Below the pieces are notes generated by a model. The model searched no databases and was not told the DNA's origin. It worked only from the letters and a program-made list of their open reading frames with translations. From Eremophila alpestris peregrina (lineage: Eukaryota > Chordata > Aves > Passeriformes > Alaudidae): 64,000 nt of DNA. The stretch is taken from NCBI GenBank assembly GCA_009792885.1, contig WMCF01000067.1, forward strand, positions 729,300 to 793,299, written 5' to 3'. Shown piece by piece: positions 38,301-50,402 of the stretch; the stretch's first letter is position 1; every line of letters starts with the position of its first letter. The position numbers and the translations under genes were made by a program.

Positions 38301-40845
38301 TGCAGCTCACAATAACTCAGCAGGCTCCTGCAATTTTCAGAGCCTGCACTACTGTGTGCCCATATCTGCTGTCAAATTACTGCCTGGACAAGGCTGCACA
38401 GCTAACCTCAGCCTTACCCCAAACATGAAATTGTCTCTGAGCCCTCAGGAACATTCATCTTGTCCTGCAGCTCTTCCTATACAAAGTGGTGTAAACCTGG
38501 CTGATGCTTCTAGAAAATAAAGAACAAGCTTACCTTTCCAAAGATGTGTTATGATTTTATGGCCCCTTTCTGCAACCTACTGAGAGTGGATGTGCTCCAT
38601 ATCATGCATTTAAAACACATCAACACAGATTTGAAGGGTGTACAGTTCTCCTGAGGTTTCTAAAGAAAAATAGATGTGAAAGCCATAAAAAACAACCCTC
38701 CACACAGAGCAGAGGTTGAGAAGTAAAATTTAAACGTAAGTTCATATTTCCCTTTAGTGTAAGTTCTGGCAGTCCCAAGACTGTTCTAACTTGTAGCTGC
38801 TTGTCATGGCTGTAACATCACAGCAGTGAGGGAAAACCCTGAGTACATTTACTCCAACCTTAGCTGCCTTCCCTTCAAACCTTTACCTTGCCCTGTTTTA
38901 TCTGGGGCTGTGAAAAGACAGTGATAATAATGGGAAGCTGCTCTTTGAGCCCCTACAAAGGAGACAGTTATTTTCATGTCCTGCCTCATTGCAAATACCT
39001 GTACACATGAAAGATGACATGCACAGATCACACACAAACCTGTAATCCAGGCAGGTCAGGATGTTATTGACTGTAATTGCTGTTGTCTGTCTCTGACCTT
39101 CTCCTCCAGGTGTCTCCACCTCCCATTGCAATGTCACAGCTAAAGGAGTTCCCCGATGGGCTGCAAAGAAGCAAAACAGCAAATGGCAAGAGAGAACTGA
39201 CATTGTTTATATAACATTAAAATTAATTCTAAATCAACAATTCAGAGAAAGTAACGTTGCATAAAAGCAGACTAAAAGAGATTTCACAGACAGTGCTAAC
39301 AGTGATATTTTGAATATATAAAGCATTCTGTACCCCAAATTTTAAGATGCTAGAAAAAAAGATAAAACACTACCATTCCTCTGTGTTTTGCAGAAGAAGT
39401 GAGGCACAGGCATTCCCAGGGTTTTGCAGAGTAACTGAAAATTTACCACCAGAATGAAGAACAGAATCCAGGCTTTTTAATCCACTAGTCAGTTATATGC
39501 GTTCTTTTAAAGCAGCCCTTGGATTTACTCATTTTAGTGTAGGTTTGGTAAAAAGGAACACTAAAGCAGAAATATACATGTGTCCTACATCTTAAACCAA
39601 GACTTCCCTCCTGGAATGGCAATAAGGATACCCTGCAACCCAAGGTTTTCTATACAGCCATAAAACCCTCATCCTATTGAGTGTGCTGGTAGCCAGGATA
39701 ACCCCCAATCCATATTCTATACCCAGTGCATGCTGCAGGAGGGAGAGGTAACAAAGGCTGTGACACAACTCCATCAGGGAAGTCCTTTTGGGCCCCATTT
39801 CCATCATCTCATAAAAGGAACAGCCTGGACCCACATGCTGGGCTCTGCTAAGGCTGCTCCAAGCAGCAGCTCTTCATTTGCAAAAGAAATGACCCATTCA
39901 TTTCCCCCTGACCTCTGCAGATCCTTCAGACTGCTGACCTCATCTGCCGATGGCTCCCACCACTATGAGCCAGCATCCTCAAACAGGTGCTCCCACACAA
40001 ACCCCTCCACCTTCCCAGGCAAGCTGAACTCTTGGAGACAGCTCCAAGAATCCTGAATCAAGGCTCCCAGGAGGCTATTTGAGCTATGGGCTGGGAATGT
40101 TCAGCCCTCAACACATTTATTTCCTGTTCAGAAAATCAGAGGCCATATATGAAAAGGAGGTACAGATGAGAAGGTGTAAACTTTGTCGAGTGAAGTTAAA
40201 ACATGTAAGTGCACACTCACATGCTTGTATGAGAATGCACTTGACAACACAGATTTCTTCCCTGCAACTACTGACAGCTACAGCTTCTGTCAGTATGTGG
40301 TGGCTCGAGCAGGTCCTGAAATCCCTCTGGACAACTCCGTGACTTGTGAGTGGGAGTTCTCACCTCTGCAGTAGATTTCCACTCAGTTTTATGACCAGAG
40401 ATGAAAGGTGACAATGCTACTTCAGCAGAGGAATCCCCGTGCTTGTATTGTATCCCAGGAAAAGGACACATCTCTACAGACACACCCATTTACCTTGGCA
40501 TTCACAGCCTTATTACCGAGAGTATCACAATACATACTGACTTTTGCTCTTAACAGCCCCATTCCAGAGAGATTACTCCGTTCCAAAGCTAAGGATACAA
40601 AGGCATTCGGTGGCTGAACTGGGAATTCAGTGCTGGTTTCAAGTTCAAATTCAGAGTCCTGCTCACTGGACTAATCTCTGGATAGCATTTTTCTGCTTGG
40701 CAGAGAAGTGTGTGTTTTCAGGTCTGAAAGAATACTGAGGTCCTCAGATGGAGTCACAGATAAATGCATCACAGACTAATATATTTGTCAATAAAAGTAG
40801 CATAAAAGCCAAGCAAGATAGGTCAGCTCTTCTGTTGGTCTCCAA
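35361..40845. other. Gene desert, part 4: no gene seen
   Basis: No recognisable exon, RNA gene or interspersed repeat was found. Open frames are under about 125 codons and show no domain. Confidence 0.55.
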
Positions 40846-41110
40846 AGAACATCCAATTATTAGAGAGAGAATAACCATCCTTAATAAGTAAGCTGTTTTG
40901 GAAGCTGAACTGTTTGTTCCGAGTGCCACACAGACAGCTCTTGCTACTGGCAGAAGAGGCCTGTGAATCAGAGCCCGAAGTCTGATGCAAGAGAAATTTG
41001 GGCGTCTCAAGCTGATTTCCCCAGCAGAGAACAACCCTATTAGTTTGAGAAAGTCCCCTGCCTGCTTTCTCTCGGAGTAATTAAGAGTGAAATCCTCCTC
41101 TCAGTGACCC
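40846..41110. promoter_or_regulatory. Candidate conserved noncoding element
   Basis: The block contains CCAATTATTAG, CCTTAATAAG and GAGTAATTAAGAG homeodomain-type words with a CpG-containing middle part, and shows no repeat or coding signature. It is followed by a GT-rich alternating purine/pyrimidine stretch at about 41235-41350. Identification rests on motif density only. Confidence 0.22.
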
Positions 41111-41234
41111 CAATGCTCTCAGCCTAGGCTGATTTACACATGAAAGGAACCCTCTGAGGGGCTTTCTCTCTTTCACATTCACAACCAGGCAGGACCTATA
41201 AATAAAACCTTTCTGAAAACAGGAGCTTTCAAAA

Positions 41235-41350
41235 AGGTCTGTGTATGTGCACAAACGTGTATGAGAGAAAGGGAATGGCTGTGTGCACTCGAGGCTGTGT
41301 GTTTGCATGCGTATGTGAGGCGTGGGTGAGAAGAATGTACATTCACACAC
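41235..41350. repeat. GT/CA-rich alternating purine-pyrimidine stretch
   Basis: Repeated GTGTGTG, GTATGTG and CACAC words with few interruptions give a degenerate (GT)n tract. Such sequence can adopt Z-DNA under supercoiling. It is not a perfect microsatellite. Confidence 0.5.
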
Positions 41351-42189
41351 CAGCTCTCACGCAGAGCAGCGTACTCAGAAAAGCATCTGCATGGATGCAG
41401 GAGCGTGCACAGGTGCTGGAGGCACTCACAGGAGCCAGAGGGCACATCCAGGCTGGGCATGTCCAGGCTGGTTTCCAGCTAGCACAATTCCAGGGGTTCA
41501 CCCCAGCCAGCTGAGTCATCCTTGAGTCACACATGGAAAACGAGAGCAGATTCAGACCCAATTGTGCATATGAGACCAAGCTGGTGATGCACTTTCCCTC
41601 CACAAAGCAGTAAAGTACTTGCAAGACAAACACCAGTGGTTTACACTGCTTTGGCTTTATCGTGGGAGGTAACACAGAATCAGGGCTCAGGGCGTGTTCC
41701 TACGGTTTTGACAGAAGATGAGATTTTTAAACGGTCACATCTTCTCACCTGGGAGAGAGTGAGCAGTGTTGCATTTTCCAGAGCTGTCATTGTTCAAAAG
41801 TAAATTTTAGTTTTCTGGAACGTTAAACGCCTCCAAGTTTGAAAACTAAACGACGAGAGAGATGATCTGAAAATGAAGGTCAGGAAATCCAAAGGACTAC
41901 ACCTTTACAGTAGTTATAAACACAAAAATGCCTCGGTAGGCATCTGAAGTGTTCCTCCCCCACTGTCCTGTTCATCCATGTGGCTGGGAAGTCAGGCCAG
42001 GATATCTCCCCTTCCATGAGGCCTACGGAGGACCCTACAGAACTTCCAGGAAACTTGGCAGTTAGTGTGACCCTGCCCTAATACAAAACAGGTGACACGG
42101 AGCTCAGAGCCAAGTCAGAACCACACGGTTTTACAAAGCAGGTTCTGCTCTGTGGGTCTTTGCCCCTGTAAGAAGTGGCTTCTTAAGAC

Positions 42190-43330
42190 CTGGCTACAAC
42201 GTGATAATTTCAGCACTGCAAATTATTCTAATCCACTACTCCTGACCAGCTGAATCATTTGCTTTACTGATTCTGTGCCGGTGCCATATGCTAATGGCAG
42301 CAGTCGGGATGTAGGTGTGTTAGAAGCACTGCAGCTACCCCACTGCTTGGTGGGAGACTGCAGGGTGTGAGAGAGGGGCAGGAGGTGCTGCACCCTTCTG
42401 ACTTCATCACTGCTAATCGCAGCTCTTGGATCTCTCCCCCTCGCCCCCAATTCTTATGCAAACGTTTAGAAGAAGTAGGCAGAAAAAAAGGCACAAAACA
42501 GGAGACATAAAGAGTGCAAAGCCTCACAGGAGCGCACAAAGCACAAAATGTCTCTTCTGCTCGTTCAAAAGACTCTTCCCAGCTCCTTGCACTAGGCAGG
42601 AGTGTGTGAGCAGGGATTCAGAGCTCCCCTCCCACTGAGCTCGCAGCTAAAGCCCTCCCCCAGTTCCCAGGGTCTTCAAATGAAGATTTGCATAGGAGTT
42701 CCAGATCATTCCCGAGAGACGGGACAATGGCTCTCTCAACGCCCTTTTCCCCCCATCCCTCCCTCCCAAAGCTGGTAAAGCCCTGGTGAAAAGGGGAACA
42801 AAGGATTTACAGATGTCAGAATATTGATTTCTGCCGTTCCAGGACTACAGAGGGAAGATGAAGAAAACTTTTGCTCCCAGAAACTCTGTGAAGTTTGAGA
42901 CGCAGACGCTATCTCTGCAGCAGGAACTGCGCGTTTCTTAAGACAGTATCTGATGGAGGCAATATTGCCATTCGAGAGGGATGAGCAGGGCCCTGGAAAC
43001 TCGAAAACGCACGGGGATGAGATTACAGTCTGCAATCGCAGAGAAGGCATTTGTTGTTCGCAGAGCCGGAGAAGGGAGAGGCAGTTCCAGTGAAAGCAGT
43101 TTGCCACCCGGCGGGCCGGGCCGGCATTGCTCCGAGCGCCGGCGGAGCTCCCTCCCAGCTCATCGCGCCTCTCGCTGTACCCTGCCCTCTCCCTGCCGCC
43201 CACCGCTGCGGCTGCCAACAGTCACAGAAAGGAAGGTGGAAGAGGAGTCTTTGGCAAGCGGCCTTCGATTCAGAACCGGAGTGGAATGGAGGTTCTCAAA
43301 ACTCACTAGATTTAGGGCCGTTACCTGAAA
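42190..43330. promoter_or_regulatory. Candidate neural-type enhancer with small CpG island
   Basis: The left part holds CTAATCC (about 42229) and ATATGCTAAT (about 42287). The middle has a perfect octamer ATTTGCAT (42686-42693), a SOX-type ACAATGG (42724-42730) and AACAAAGG (42797-42804). The right part (43000-43260) is a small CpG island with GC boxes, about 3.3 kb left of COX6A1. POU and SOX sites are typical of neural progenitor enhancers, which would fit MSI1, about 40 kb away. The CpG island could instead be the promoter of an unannotated noncoding RNA. Known motifs are seen; function is inferred. Confidence 0.35.
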
Positions 43331-46007
43331 GCCAAAGCTTTCTGCTCCCACAAGCATTTCTGTGCACAGTCCATGTAAACCCAAGCTTGCTTTTGCACTA
43401 TAAATATTCCTTTTCACTGTAGTGCATCAACTGGACTGAACTCCACCTCTACCAGCTCACTACAATCGTTCAAATCGTGCTAAACAGAACAGCGACGTGA
43501 TCCAAAGTGTCACATGTCACTGCTGCACAACCCGCAGGACACTGGGACTGGGCAGCCAAGTGAGGTACAGGAGTAACCTGACCTCCCCTGTCCCACCACT
43601 ACTGAAACTGCTTTCTCTGGGACTGGCTACTACCACTTTATAGTCATACATTTTTAATATATGTATATGTATATATATATATATTTCTTTTATCTCCCTT
43701 TTCAGAGCTAACTCTGTAGCATTTCTGCACTCAGAAAGTTCCTGGGATGCTGGATCTTTTGTAAAAACGCACCTGATGAAAGTTCCTCAAAATGCTGGAT
43801 TTAGGCCTGGATTTTTAAAGGTGATAAGCTATTTTCTAAATCAAGCCCTAGGCCCTCAGATAGGTCAGCAGGGGGAAAACCCACCTGAAACCCTTTCTGC
43901 AAGGCACAGTAGTGAGTACAAGAGGGGTTTCCCGTGCCATGGGTCAGTAATTCAGGCAGAGCTGCGAGCCAGAGCTGGCTGTTCCCTCATTTTCCACACA
44001 CCTTTGTAAAAACACCTGTTGTCAGGAGGACTGCAATCATCACAGTGATAATAACCATCACATATTGCAGAGTTAGACACATTTCATACAACTACATCAA
44101 AACATTATGCACAATACTCTGAAAATATCTAGGTTTCTTTCAATACCTGCCTGTCTTCTCTCAGCTGAAAGAAATTATTCTTCTGGAATCTTTTGTGTCT
44201 CCCAGCAGTCACTCCTAATTTACATGTAAAGATGTGAATCAGACCCACCAGACTCCTGATACACCTCCTGGAGAGATTGATCACAGCTGTTGGGGTGATG
44301 AAGACTAAGACAGACCCATTTTAAATCAGTGTAACTCAGACTGTAATGATCCTGCTACCACACTCAGGTTCAGGACAGACTCAAACCCCATTTTTAGTCG
44401 CTCTCCACAAGCCCTTTGGAGCTTTGTGGGTGAGACAAGGTGCATTTGGGGCAGCTGTGCTGAGAGTTGCCACCACTCCCTTCTCCTAAGAGCATTTTCC
44501 AGACTGTCAGAGGAGTAAAAGTGTCAGGGAGAACTGGAGAGAAGCAAATCTTGGCTGCTCTCACCTCCTGCTGAACACTTGCATGTTGTGTATTGAGGCA
44601 GCAGCAGCAGCAGCACAGCTCACAAATCTGTTTTCTTTTTGAGAGAATTTTTCCTCATCCTAGACAGATGTTTGCCTGTTTTACTGATTCTTTGTTTTCT
44701 CTCATTTGTAAACATTAGTGTCTGTTGCTTACCTAAAGTCCTTTTTGCTACAAACAAGAGTAGCTTTGTTTACGTAGCTCCTGCTACAAATTTGCTTTAG
44801 GATACAGAACTCAATCTGAGCTTCATCACTGAAATATTGTACCAAATAATTCTCAAATCTTCTGTTTTCCCCCAAAAAAACACATGCAAATTCATTTTAA
44901 ATTAAAAGTCTTATATGTTAGACATCTCGTAAGCCTGAATCCAAAGGATGAAGGTGTGGAAAGGCAAAATCTACCTCCAATGTGGATTTAGCAAAGCAGG
45001 TGTGTGCACACACCGAGCCCCAGTGGTTTGAGGGCTGTTTTGTACAAAATGAATCATGTCCATGATGACAGAACACTTCTGCAGGCACACACCTGGGAAT
45101 AACTTCTTTCAGTATGGAAGCAAAGCTCTCCTTCAAATTATTCATTAAATAAAATAATACAAAAACAAAGTACTGCAAGAGGTAATTGAAATCTAAAAAA
45201 ATAAGAGAAGAACAAAGAAACTAAAGCACTTTTAACAGTTTACAGTGCCCAGATAAAGTAAATAACTGAGCAATATTTTTATGCCAAGGTGTGTTTGACA
45301 ACAGCCTTACAAGGTTCTGGCCATTTTACCATTCCTTTATGCTACACAGTAAATTGGACACAAGCCCTGCTCCAAGTGAAAATGGGTAAAGAAATCCTGC
45401 TCCCCAGCAGCAAACTCATCTCCCCACCATCCTACAGCCATGCCACACTGCATGCCTTGGTCTTGGCAACAGAGAAGTGACCGATTCCATGGCACCAAGG
45501 TGTGCACATGAGCAGCAAACCTCCTCCTTCCAACAACAACCTTGTTTGGATTAAAGCACAATTCCTTCATGTCATTCCTCTCAGACCAGCCCCTACCACC
45601 ATCCTTCCCAAAAGCTCAGTTTCTTTGCTTTTTGTACTGTGACAGTTTCTACATGCACCACAGGAATCCTCTCATTTTGCTCTAGGGTTTTAAGTGCTGA
45701 AAAATGTACTGTCCACCTACACAGCTTCAGCCAAAAGTCAAACAGCCAACCATCAGGCTCCAATAAAGAACTAAAAGAAACCTAGCTATTTGTATTTTTT
45801 TTTCTGGAGATCTTTTGTTCATTCAAGTGACGTTATTATTTCAGTAGACTCATCCCAGGAATCGATGTAATTAAAAGCACATTAGTGGTAACAGAACTAC
45901 ACTATTTGAGGGGCCCTTGGACCCCCTCATGTCTGGGATGTCCCCAACACTCTCCCTGACCCCAGGACTTTTCACTCTCTTTACTTATCACTCTCTACCT
46001 GACAGGA
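43331..46007. other. Gene desert, part 5: no gene seen
   Basis: No exon or RNA gene was recognised up to the CR1 fragment at 46008. There is a short (GCA)n tract at about 44601-44615 and the (TA)n tract at 43658. Confidence 0.55.
43658..43684. repeat. (TA)n microsatellite with TG interruptions
   Basis: Alternating TATATG and (TA)7-type sequence totals 27 bp. It lies in noncoding DNA to the left of COX6A1. Confidence 0.9.
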
Positions 46008-46305
46008 GGTTGTAGGCAGGTGAAGATCGGCCTCTTCTCCCAGCTAATAGCAAGAGGAAATGGCCTCCAGCTGCACCAGGGGAGGTTAAGGTTGAACATC
46101 AGGAATAGTTTCTCCACAGAAAGTGTGGTCAGACATTGGAATGGGCTGCTCAGGGAGGTGGTGGAATCACTGTCCCTGGAGGTGTTTAACGAAAGACTGG
46201 GAATGGCACGAGCGCCATGGTCTGGAGGACACGGTAATGTTCGGTCATAGGATGGACACGACGCTCTCAGAGGTCACCTCCAGCCTCAGGCAGTCTGTGT
46301 GTCCG
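46008..46305 (+). mobile_element. CR1 LINE 3' fragment, sense
   Basis: The sequence follows the 3' end of avian CR1: the stretch around GGAGGTTAAGGTTGAACATCA, then TTCTCCACAGAAAGTGTGGT, GAATGGGCTGCTCAGGGAGG, and a diverged tail of the GATGGACACGACG...AGAGGTCACCTCC type. It is 5'-truncated, as almost all avian CR1 copies are. Its 3' end stops about 75 bp before the YY1-type site and about 250 bp before the COX6A1 start codon, so it sits against the promoter. Confidence 0.85.
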
Positions 46306-46557
46306 TCACCCCGTGTCACTGTCACCCTGCGGCCCTGTCACCGCCCCAAGGGCCGCCTCCCCCAGCTCCGCCCTCAGCACCAAGATGGCGCCGGCCCTCT
46401 CCTCAGGCCGCCCCGCGCGTGACGTCACATCCCAGCCGCTCTCGCGCGGGGCGCGTGCGCGGGGGCGGCCCCGCTCAAGGTCAGCGCTGCCGCCGCCGGT
46501 TCCGCCCGGCGCGGTTCCGGTTCCGGTCCCGGTCCGGGTCGCGGAGGACAGGAGGAC
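46306..46557 (+). promoter_or_regulatory. COX6A1: COX6A1 promoter with YY1, CRE, NRF-1 and ETS sites
   Basis: Motifs seen directly, in order, are AAGATGGCG (46382-46390, YY1 type), a perfect CRE palindrome TGACGTCA (46420-46427), GCGCGTGCGC (46451-46460), whose reverse complement matches the NRF-1 consensus core, and two adjacent TTCCGG sites (46515-46526, ETS/GABPA type). NRF-1, GABPA and YY1 are the established regulators of nuclear genes for cytochrome oxidase subunits, so the set fits the gene. There is no TATA box. Several GTCACC words occur at about 46307-46345. Confidence 0.7.
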
Positions 46558-47986
46558 ATGGCGGCGCTCGGACGGGTGTCCCGCCTGCTGCTCGGCGCCG
46601 CCGCCCCGCGCTCCCCGCCGGCGCGCGGCCTGGCGGCGGCCGCGGCGCACGAGGAGGGCGGAGGTAACGGGGCTCTGCGGGGCGGGGCCGGGGCCGGGGC
46701 CGGAGCGGCGCTGCCCTTGACAGCCGGTGCCCTTCGCTGCGGGAACGGCGCATGGCGGGCGCTCGGCCTGAGCCCCCGCCGCGGCAGCGGGGCTTGGACC
46801 GTGATCCCTGTTACAGACGGGGAGGGGACCCGCCCTCGGGCGTAGGGCGCAGGGATCATTAGCGCCTCGTTAACGCGCTAATTGTATTCGGCGCGCCGTC
46901 GGGTCGGTGATGCTGGAAGGGGGGTGGTTCTAATCGCTGTGCCGCTGCCCCCGCCCAGCCCGCACCTGGAAGATGCTGTCGTTCGTGGTGGCGCTGCCCG
47001 GCGTGGCCGTGTGCATGCTCAACTGCTACCTGAGGGCTCACCACGAGCACGAGCGGCCCGAGTTCGTGCCCTACCCCCACCTCCGCATCAGGACCAAGGT
47101 ACCTCTGCCCGCGCTGTTTAACCGCCCTCTTACCCTCCGTGGCTGCGGATTGCCACCGTGTCTTCTCCTTTCTCGATTGCCACATGAGGTGGCTGTGATA
47201 GCAGCTCGTGGCTGTTTCTGAGGCAGTAAGAGTTTGTCGCAGCTCTGATGAAGTAACCATGATAGTCACAGCCTTCCCATCACAAAGTGACCCTCCTAAT
47301 GTCTTGCTGAAAAATGTTTGTCTTAGAGCTGCTGTACTTAAACTAATACCGATCTAAAAGGTATTAGTGGAGATGCCAAATATTCAAGATTGGGGTCCTC
47401 ATAATACAGCACAGTGGATGTTTAAGAGCAAAGATTGTGCTGTCTAGAGACTGTAGCTCCCAGCTAAGGGAGACAGTTTTCCAACTCCTGCTTCCTACAT
47501 CCTGGGAGCCAGCTTGCTTAATTCACCAGCCTGTCCAGCTGTGTGATCCTGGAATCATTTAGGTTGGAAAAGTCTACTGAGATGGAGTCCAGCTTTTGAC
47601 TCCTCTCCACCCTGTCAGCCAGATCACAGCACTAATACATCTGGTCTATACCTAAACACCCCCAGGGATGGTGACCCCAGCAGCCTGGGCAATTTATCCC
47701 AATGTTTAGTTACTCTTTTTGTAAAGAAATTTCTCCTGATGTCCAGCCTGAACCCTCCCTGTCACAGCTTGAAGCTATTTCCTCTTGTCCTGTCACTAAT
47801 TGCCTGGGAGAATTGATGTTTGAGCCTGTACTGTTCTTGGGTTCAGGTGCTTATAGGGGTTGTTCAGGAACTGCCACTGGCTTATTTTCTTTCTTCTTTC
47901 AACAGCGTTTCCCCTGGGGTGATGGGAATAAAACTCTGTTTCACAACCCCCACGTTAACCCTCTCCCAACTGGTTATGAAGATTAA
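46558..47986 (+). CDS. COX6A1: Cytochrome c oxidase subunit 6A1, mitochondrial
   Basis: COX6A is a small nuclear-encoded subunit of respiratory complex IV in the inner mitochondrial membrane. Three exons (46558-46663, 46959-47098, 47906-47986) join in phase to give 108 residues, against 109 in human. The Ala/Arg-rich N-terminus up to about residue 30 looks like a cleavable mitochondrial presequence. The single membrane segment follows, with FVVALPGVAVCMLNCYL. The family core HERPEFVPYPHLRIRTK precedes the exon 2/3 junction, and the C-terminus FPWGDGNKTLF...PLPTGYED is nearly the same as in mammals. Compared with human, one residue (Gly in HHGEHERP) is missing and two cysteines occur in the membrane segment. 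Intron 2 carries a CR1 fragment. The ubiquitous (liver-type) isoform is assigned from gene order and sequence. The neighbouring TRIAP1 is convergent. Confidence 0.96.
47545..47818 (-). mobile_element. CR1 LINE 3' fragment, antisense, in COX6A1 intron 2
   Basis: Read on the plus strand it runs from ATCATTTAGGTTGGAAAAGT through TTTCTCCTGATGTCCAGCCT to TTCCTCTTGTCCTGTCACTA, the antisense of the usual CR1 3' end. It ends less than 100 bp before the acceptor of exon 3. Diverged and 5'-truncated. Confidence 0.85.
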
Positions 47987-48153
47987 AACCAAGATCCTGC
48001 CACAGCCAGAACTTTGGCTCTCCCCATCTTGAACCAGAATGTTGAGTGGGAACCATCGTTTCTGGGGTCATAGTTTCAGAAACCCTATGTTTGTTCTGCA
48101 ATGCAGCTGAGTGGTGTTGTGGCCCCTGTGTGTGCTTGTGATGGGGTCCTTTA

Positions 48154-48159
48154 AATAAA
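48154..48159 (+). terminator. COX6A1: COX6A1 poly(A) signal AATAAA
   Basis: A canonical AATAAA lies 168 nt after the stop codon, with a GT-rich stretch just downstream. This gives a short 3' UTR typical of this gene. Confidence 0.8.
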
Positions 48160-48179
48160 CAACTCTGAACGTGAATTTG

Positions 48180-49870
48180 GGGTTTGATTTGTTTACCTGA
48201 ATCCTTAGGAGGTTTTTAGTTCAGTGTTTGCATAAAGCATTGAGGTTTCCTACAGGACAGAGTGCAGAGCAAAGAGGTTTGACTGAACACATGTTCCTGT
48301 GACTGATAACACAAACCACAGGAATGCACTTGGCACAGGACAGGAATCAGTTTCATATTCTTCATGTCTGCTTTAACTGATGACTCTGAACTCACAGCCA
48401 GAAGAACAGATAATGTAGATTAAAATTCAGTATATACTGAAGCACATTCTCCATTATCAGCTTTTGCAATAGTTATTAACAGTTATGAAGATTTTTCTCT
48501 TGGTCCCTTTTGGCAGAGAGTGGCAGCAAAGATACTGAGCTCTGCCTTCACACTGTTCACCTTCAGCTCTGAAATTTTCAGGTACATCAGCACACACCTT
48601 GCTCACCACTCTGCTTTCCATAAAGCTGCAGTCTGTACAAAGTCTTTCACCCAGGTTTTGCAGAAGAAAACACAATTTTGGCTCTACTGCTTATGTCTGT
48701 ATAACATGTACTGTGTCACACAGAGGCTGCTTGAAGTAGAAGGGATAAGTGAGCCAAGAGCCTGTGCCAGTACAACCTTCATTTTCAAGTTTTTGCTCAC
48801 TACAAGTCAACCATTTTCCAGTTCGTACTGTAACTTCTGTATTTTTTGCACAAAGCTGAGCTCTATCTCAACTACCACTAATGTGGTTCTTCCCAAAAGG
48901 TAGAACACAGCAACTACTTTGGCATCTTGTTAAAAGGAGTGATGGATGGCAAGAGAGAATCTCAGAGTGAGAACTGCAGGATGCCCTTGCCCTTGTTTCC
49001 ATTGGATTTTTTTTTTGTCTGCTTACCAGTAAAAGATTGCCGAGACAAATTTTGCTGAGTTTAAATTACAAGGCACTGATGGGCACAGTTGTTTTAAAGC
49101 TGACCAAGTCACATGAAGGTCATAGAAAAGCAAACTGGTTTTGTGTTTTACTCCTTGAAAAAAAAAAAGCTACACAGTCAACTGTCTCCAGAATGCTATT
49201 TGCAGATCCTTCCCTCAGACCTGTTTTTTATTTATACGCGAGTGCCACAGCACTTTGCCAACAGCCTGGTTTTTCAGAGCTATATTTAACCCCTGTGCTG
49301 ACACTGTAGGGGCTCTCTGCACCTGAGAACAAGAGTGTGGTTCACCTGGGTCTGTGACTGGCACAGGAAGAACAGCTTCAGGCTGCAGCAGTTCCTGATG
49401 CTTTGCACAGGGCCCACAGGACTCAGTGTCAGGGGTCTGTGAGGGGCAGTGGTGCAGACAGGCCAGCTGTAATGTTTGAGATCTGCACCTTTTTCGTTTT
49501 TTTAAAGAAGCAAAAACTTTAAATAATTAGTAATAATTAAAACAGAGAGTGAAGCTTGCTTTTTTCCTCACTGTAGTTCTAGAATTATGACATTATCTTT
49601 TGTCCCCAGACCATAGTATCTTTTACTCCTTCACCTGTGTTGGTGTAAGGAGAGGGGCAAGCTTTACCCCATCCCTGTGTGAGGATCAAACCACAGAAAT
49701 GTGTAATGCTAAAGGAGAGAGAATTCAAATTCAGGGATGTGTTGGTACCTCAGGAAAGGTTGAAGTAACCTCTGCATTTAAAGTCTCCTGAGCTGCTGAG
49801 CAGGCCCCTTCCATCCCTCACAGACTCTACTGCACAGTTACCTCCTTGAACAGAATATAACCTGGTTATA
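48180..49870. other. Intergenic between convergent COX6A1 and TRIAP1: no gene seen
   Basis: No exon or repeat family was recognised. An open frame of 127 codons at 48520-48903 (+) has no known domain and looks random. T/A runs occur at about 49007 and 49158. Confidence 0.5.
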
Positions 49871-49876
49871 TTTATT
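49871..49876 (-). terminator. TRIAP1: Candidate TRIAP1 poly(A) signal
   Basis: TTTATT on the plus strand is AATAAA for TRIAP1, 527 nt after its stop codon. It is the first canonical hexamer I see downstream of the stop. The 3' UTR would then include the T18 run near 50247. Confidence 0.4.
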
Positions 49877-50402
49877 TTAGCCAAGCTGTTGCAGGTCCAC
49901 TAGTGCTTTTAAAGCATCTCTGTAGCTGACACAAAACAGTGCTTAAGCCCTTCAGCATTCAGGATGACATGAAACCAACTTCTTCACCAAAATTCAGCAG
50001 CATAGAGATGATAGAAAGTCCATCAACCCCCTTCATATTCTTTTTAAACACTTTCAAGTGTTATATAAATAAGCAAAAGTAATCAATCACTAAGAAACCA
50101 TCTCAGCCCACTCCAACCAGCATTCCCCCATTAGAGAGTACATTCAGTGGGAACTTAGTTCACATGGATTTTTAAGCTGTTATATGCTGAACCACCACCA
50201 ACTTCACTGGAAAGGAAGCAGCAGTTACCACATGATCCAGTCCTTTTTTTTTTTTTTTTTTTAACTGTTTGTTTTCACAAGCAGAGAACATTTGTCACTT
50301 CCTATCAAGCAGTTAACAAAGGTCTTATCCAAGTGGCAGCTCTGGTGCACCTGGTGCTTAGTCCAAAGGCTCCTATTAGTGACTCCACCCATGCAGCCAA
50401 CA

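Noticed and set aside
42736..43218. 160-codon minus-strand frame with an Ala-rich start in the CpG island
   Set aside because: It opens with TTG, not ATG, and shows no domain or splice structure. It is best explained by GC-rich composition.
43462..43482. TTCAAATC words resembling a tRNA B box (also near 25675 and 11553)
   Set aside because: There is no matching A box at the right distance and no cloverleaf can be formed.
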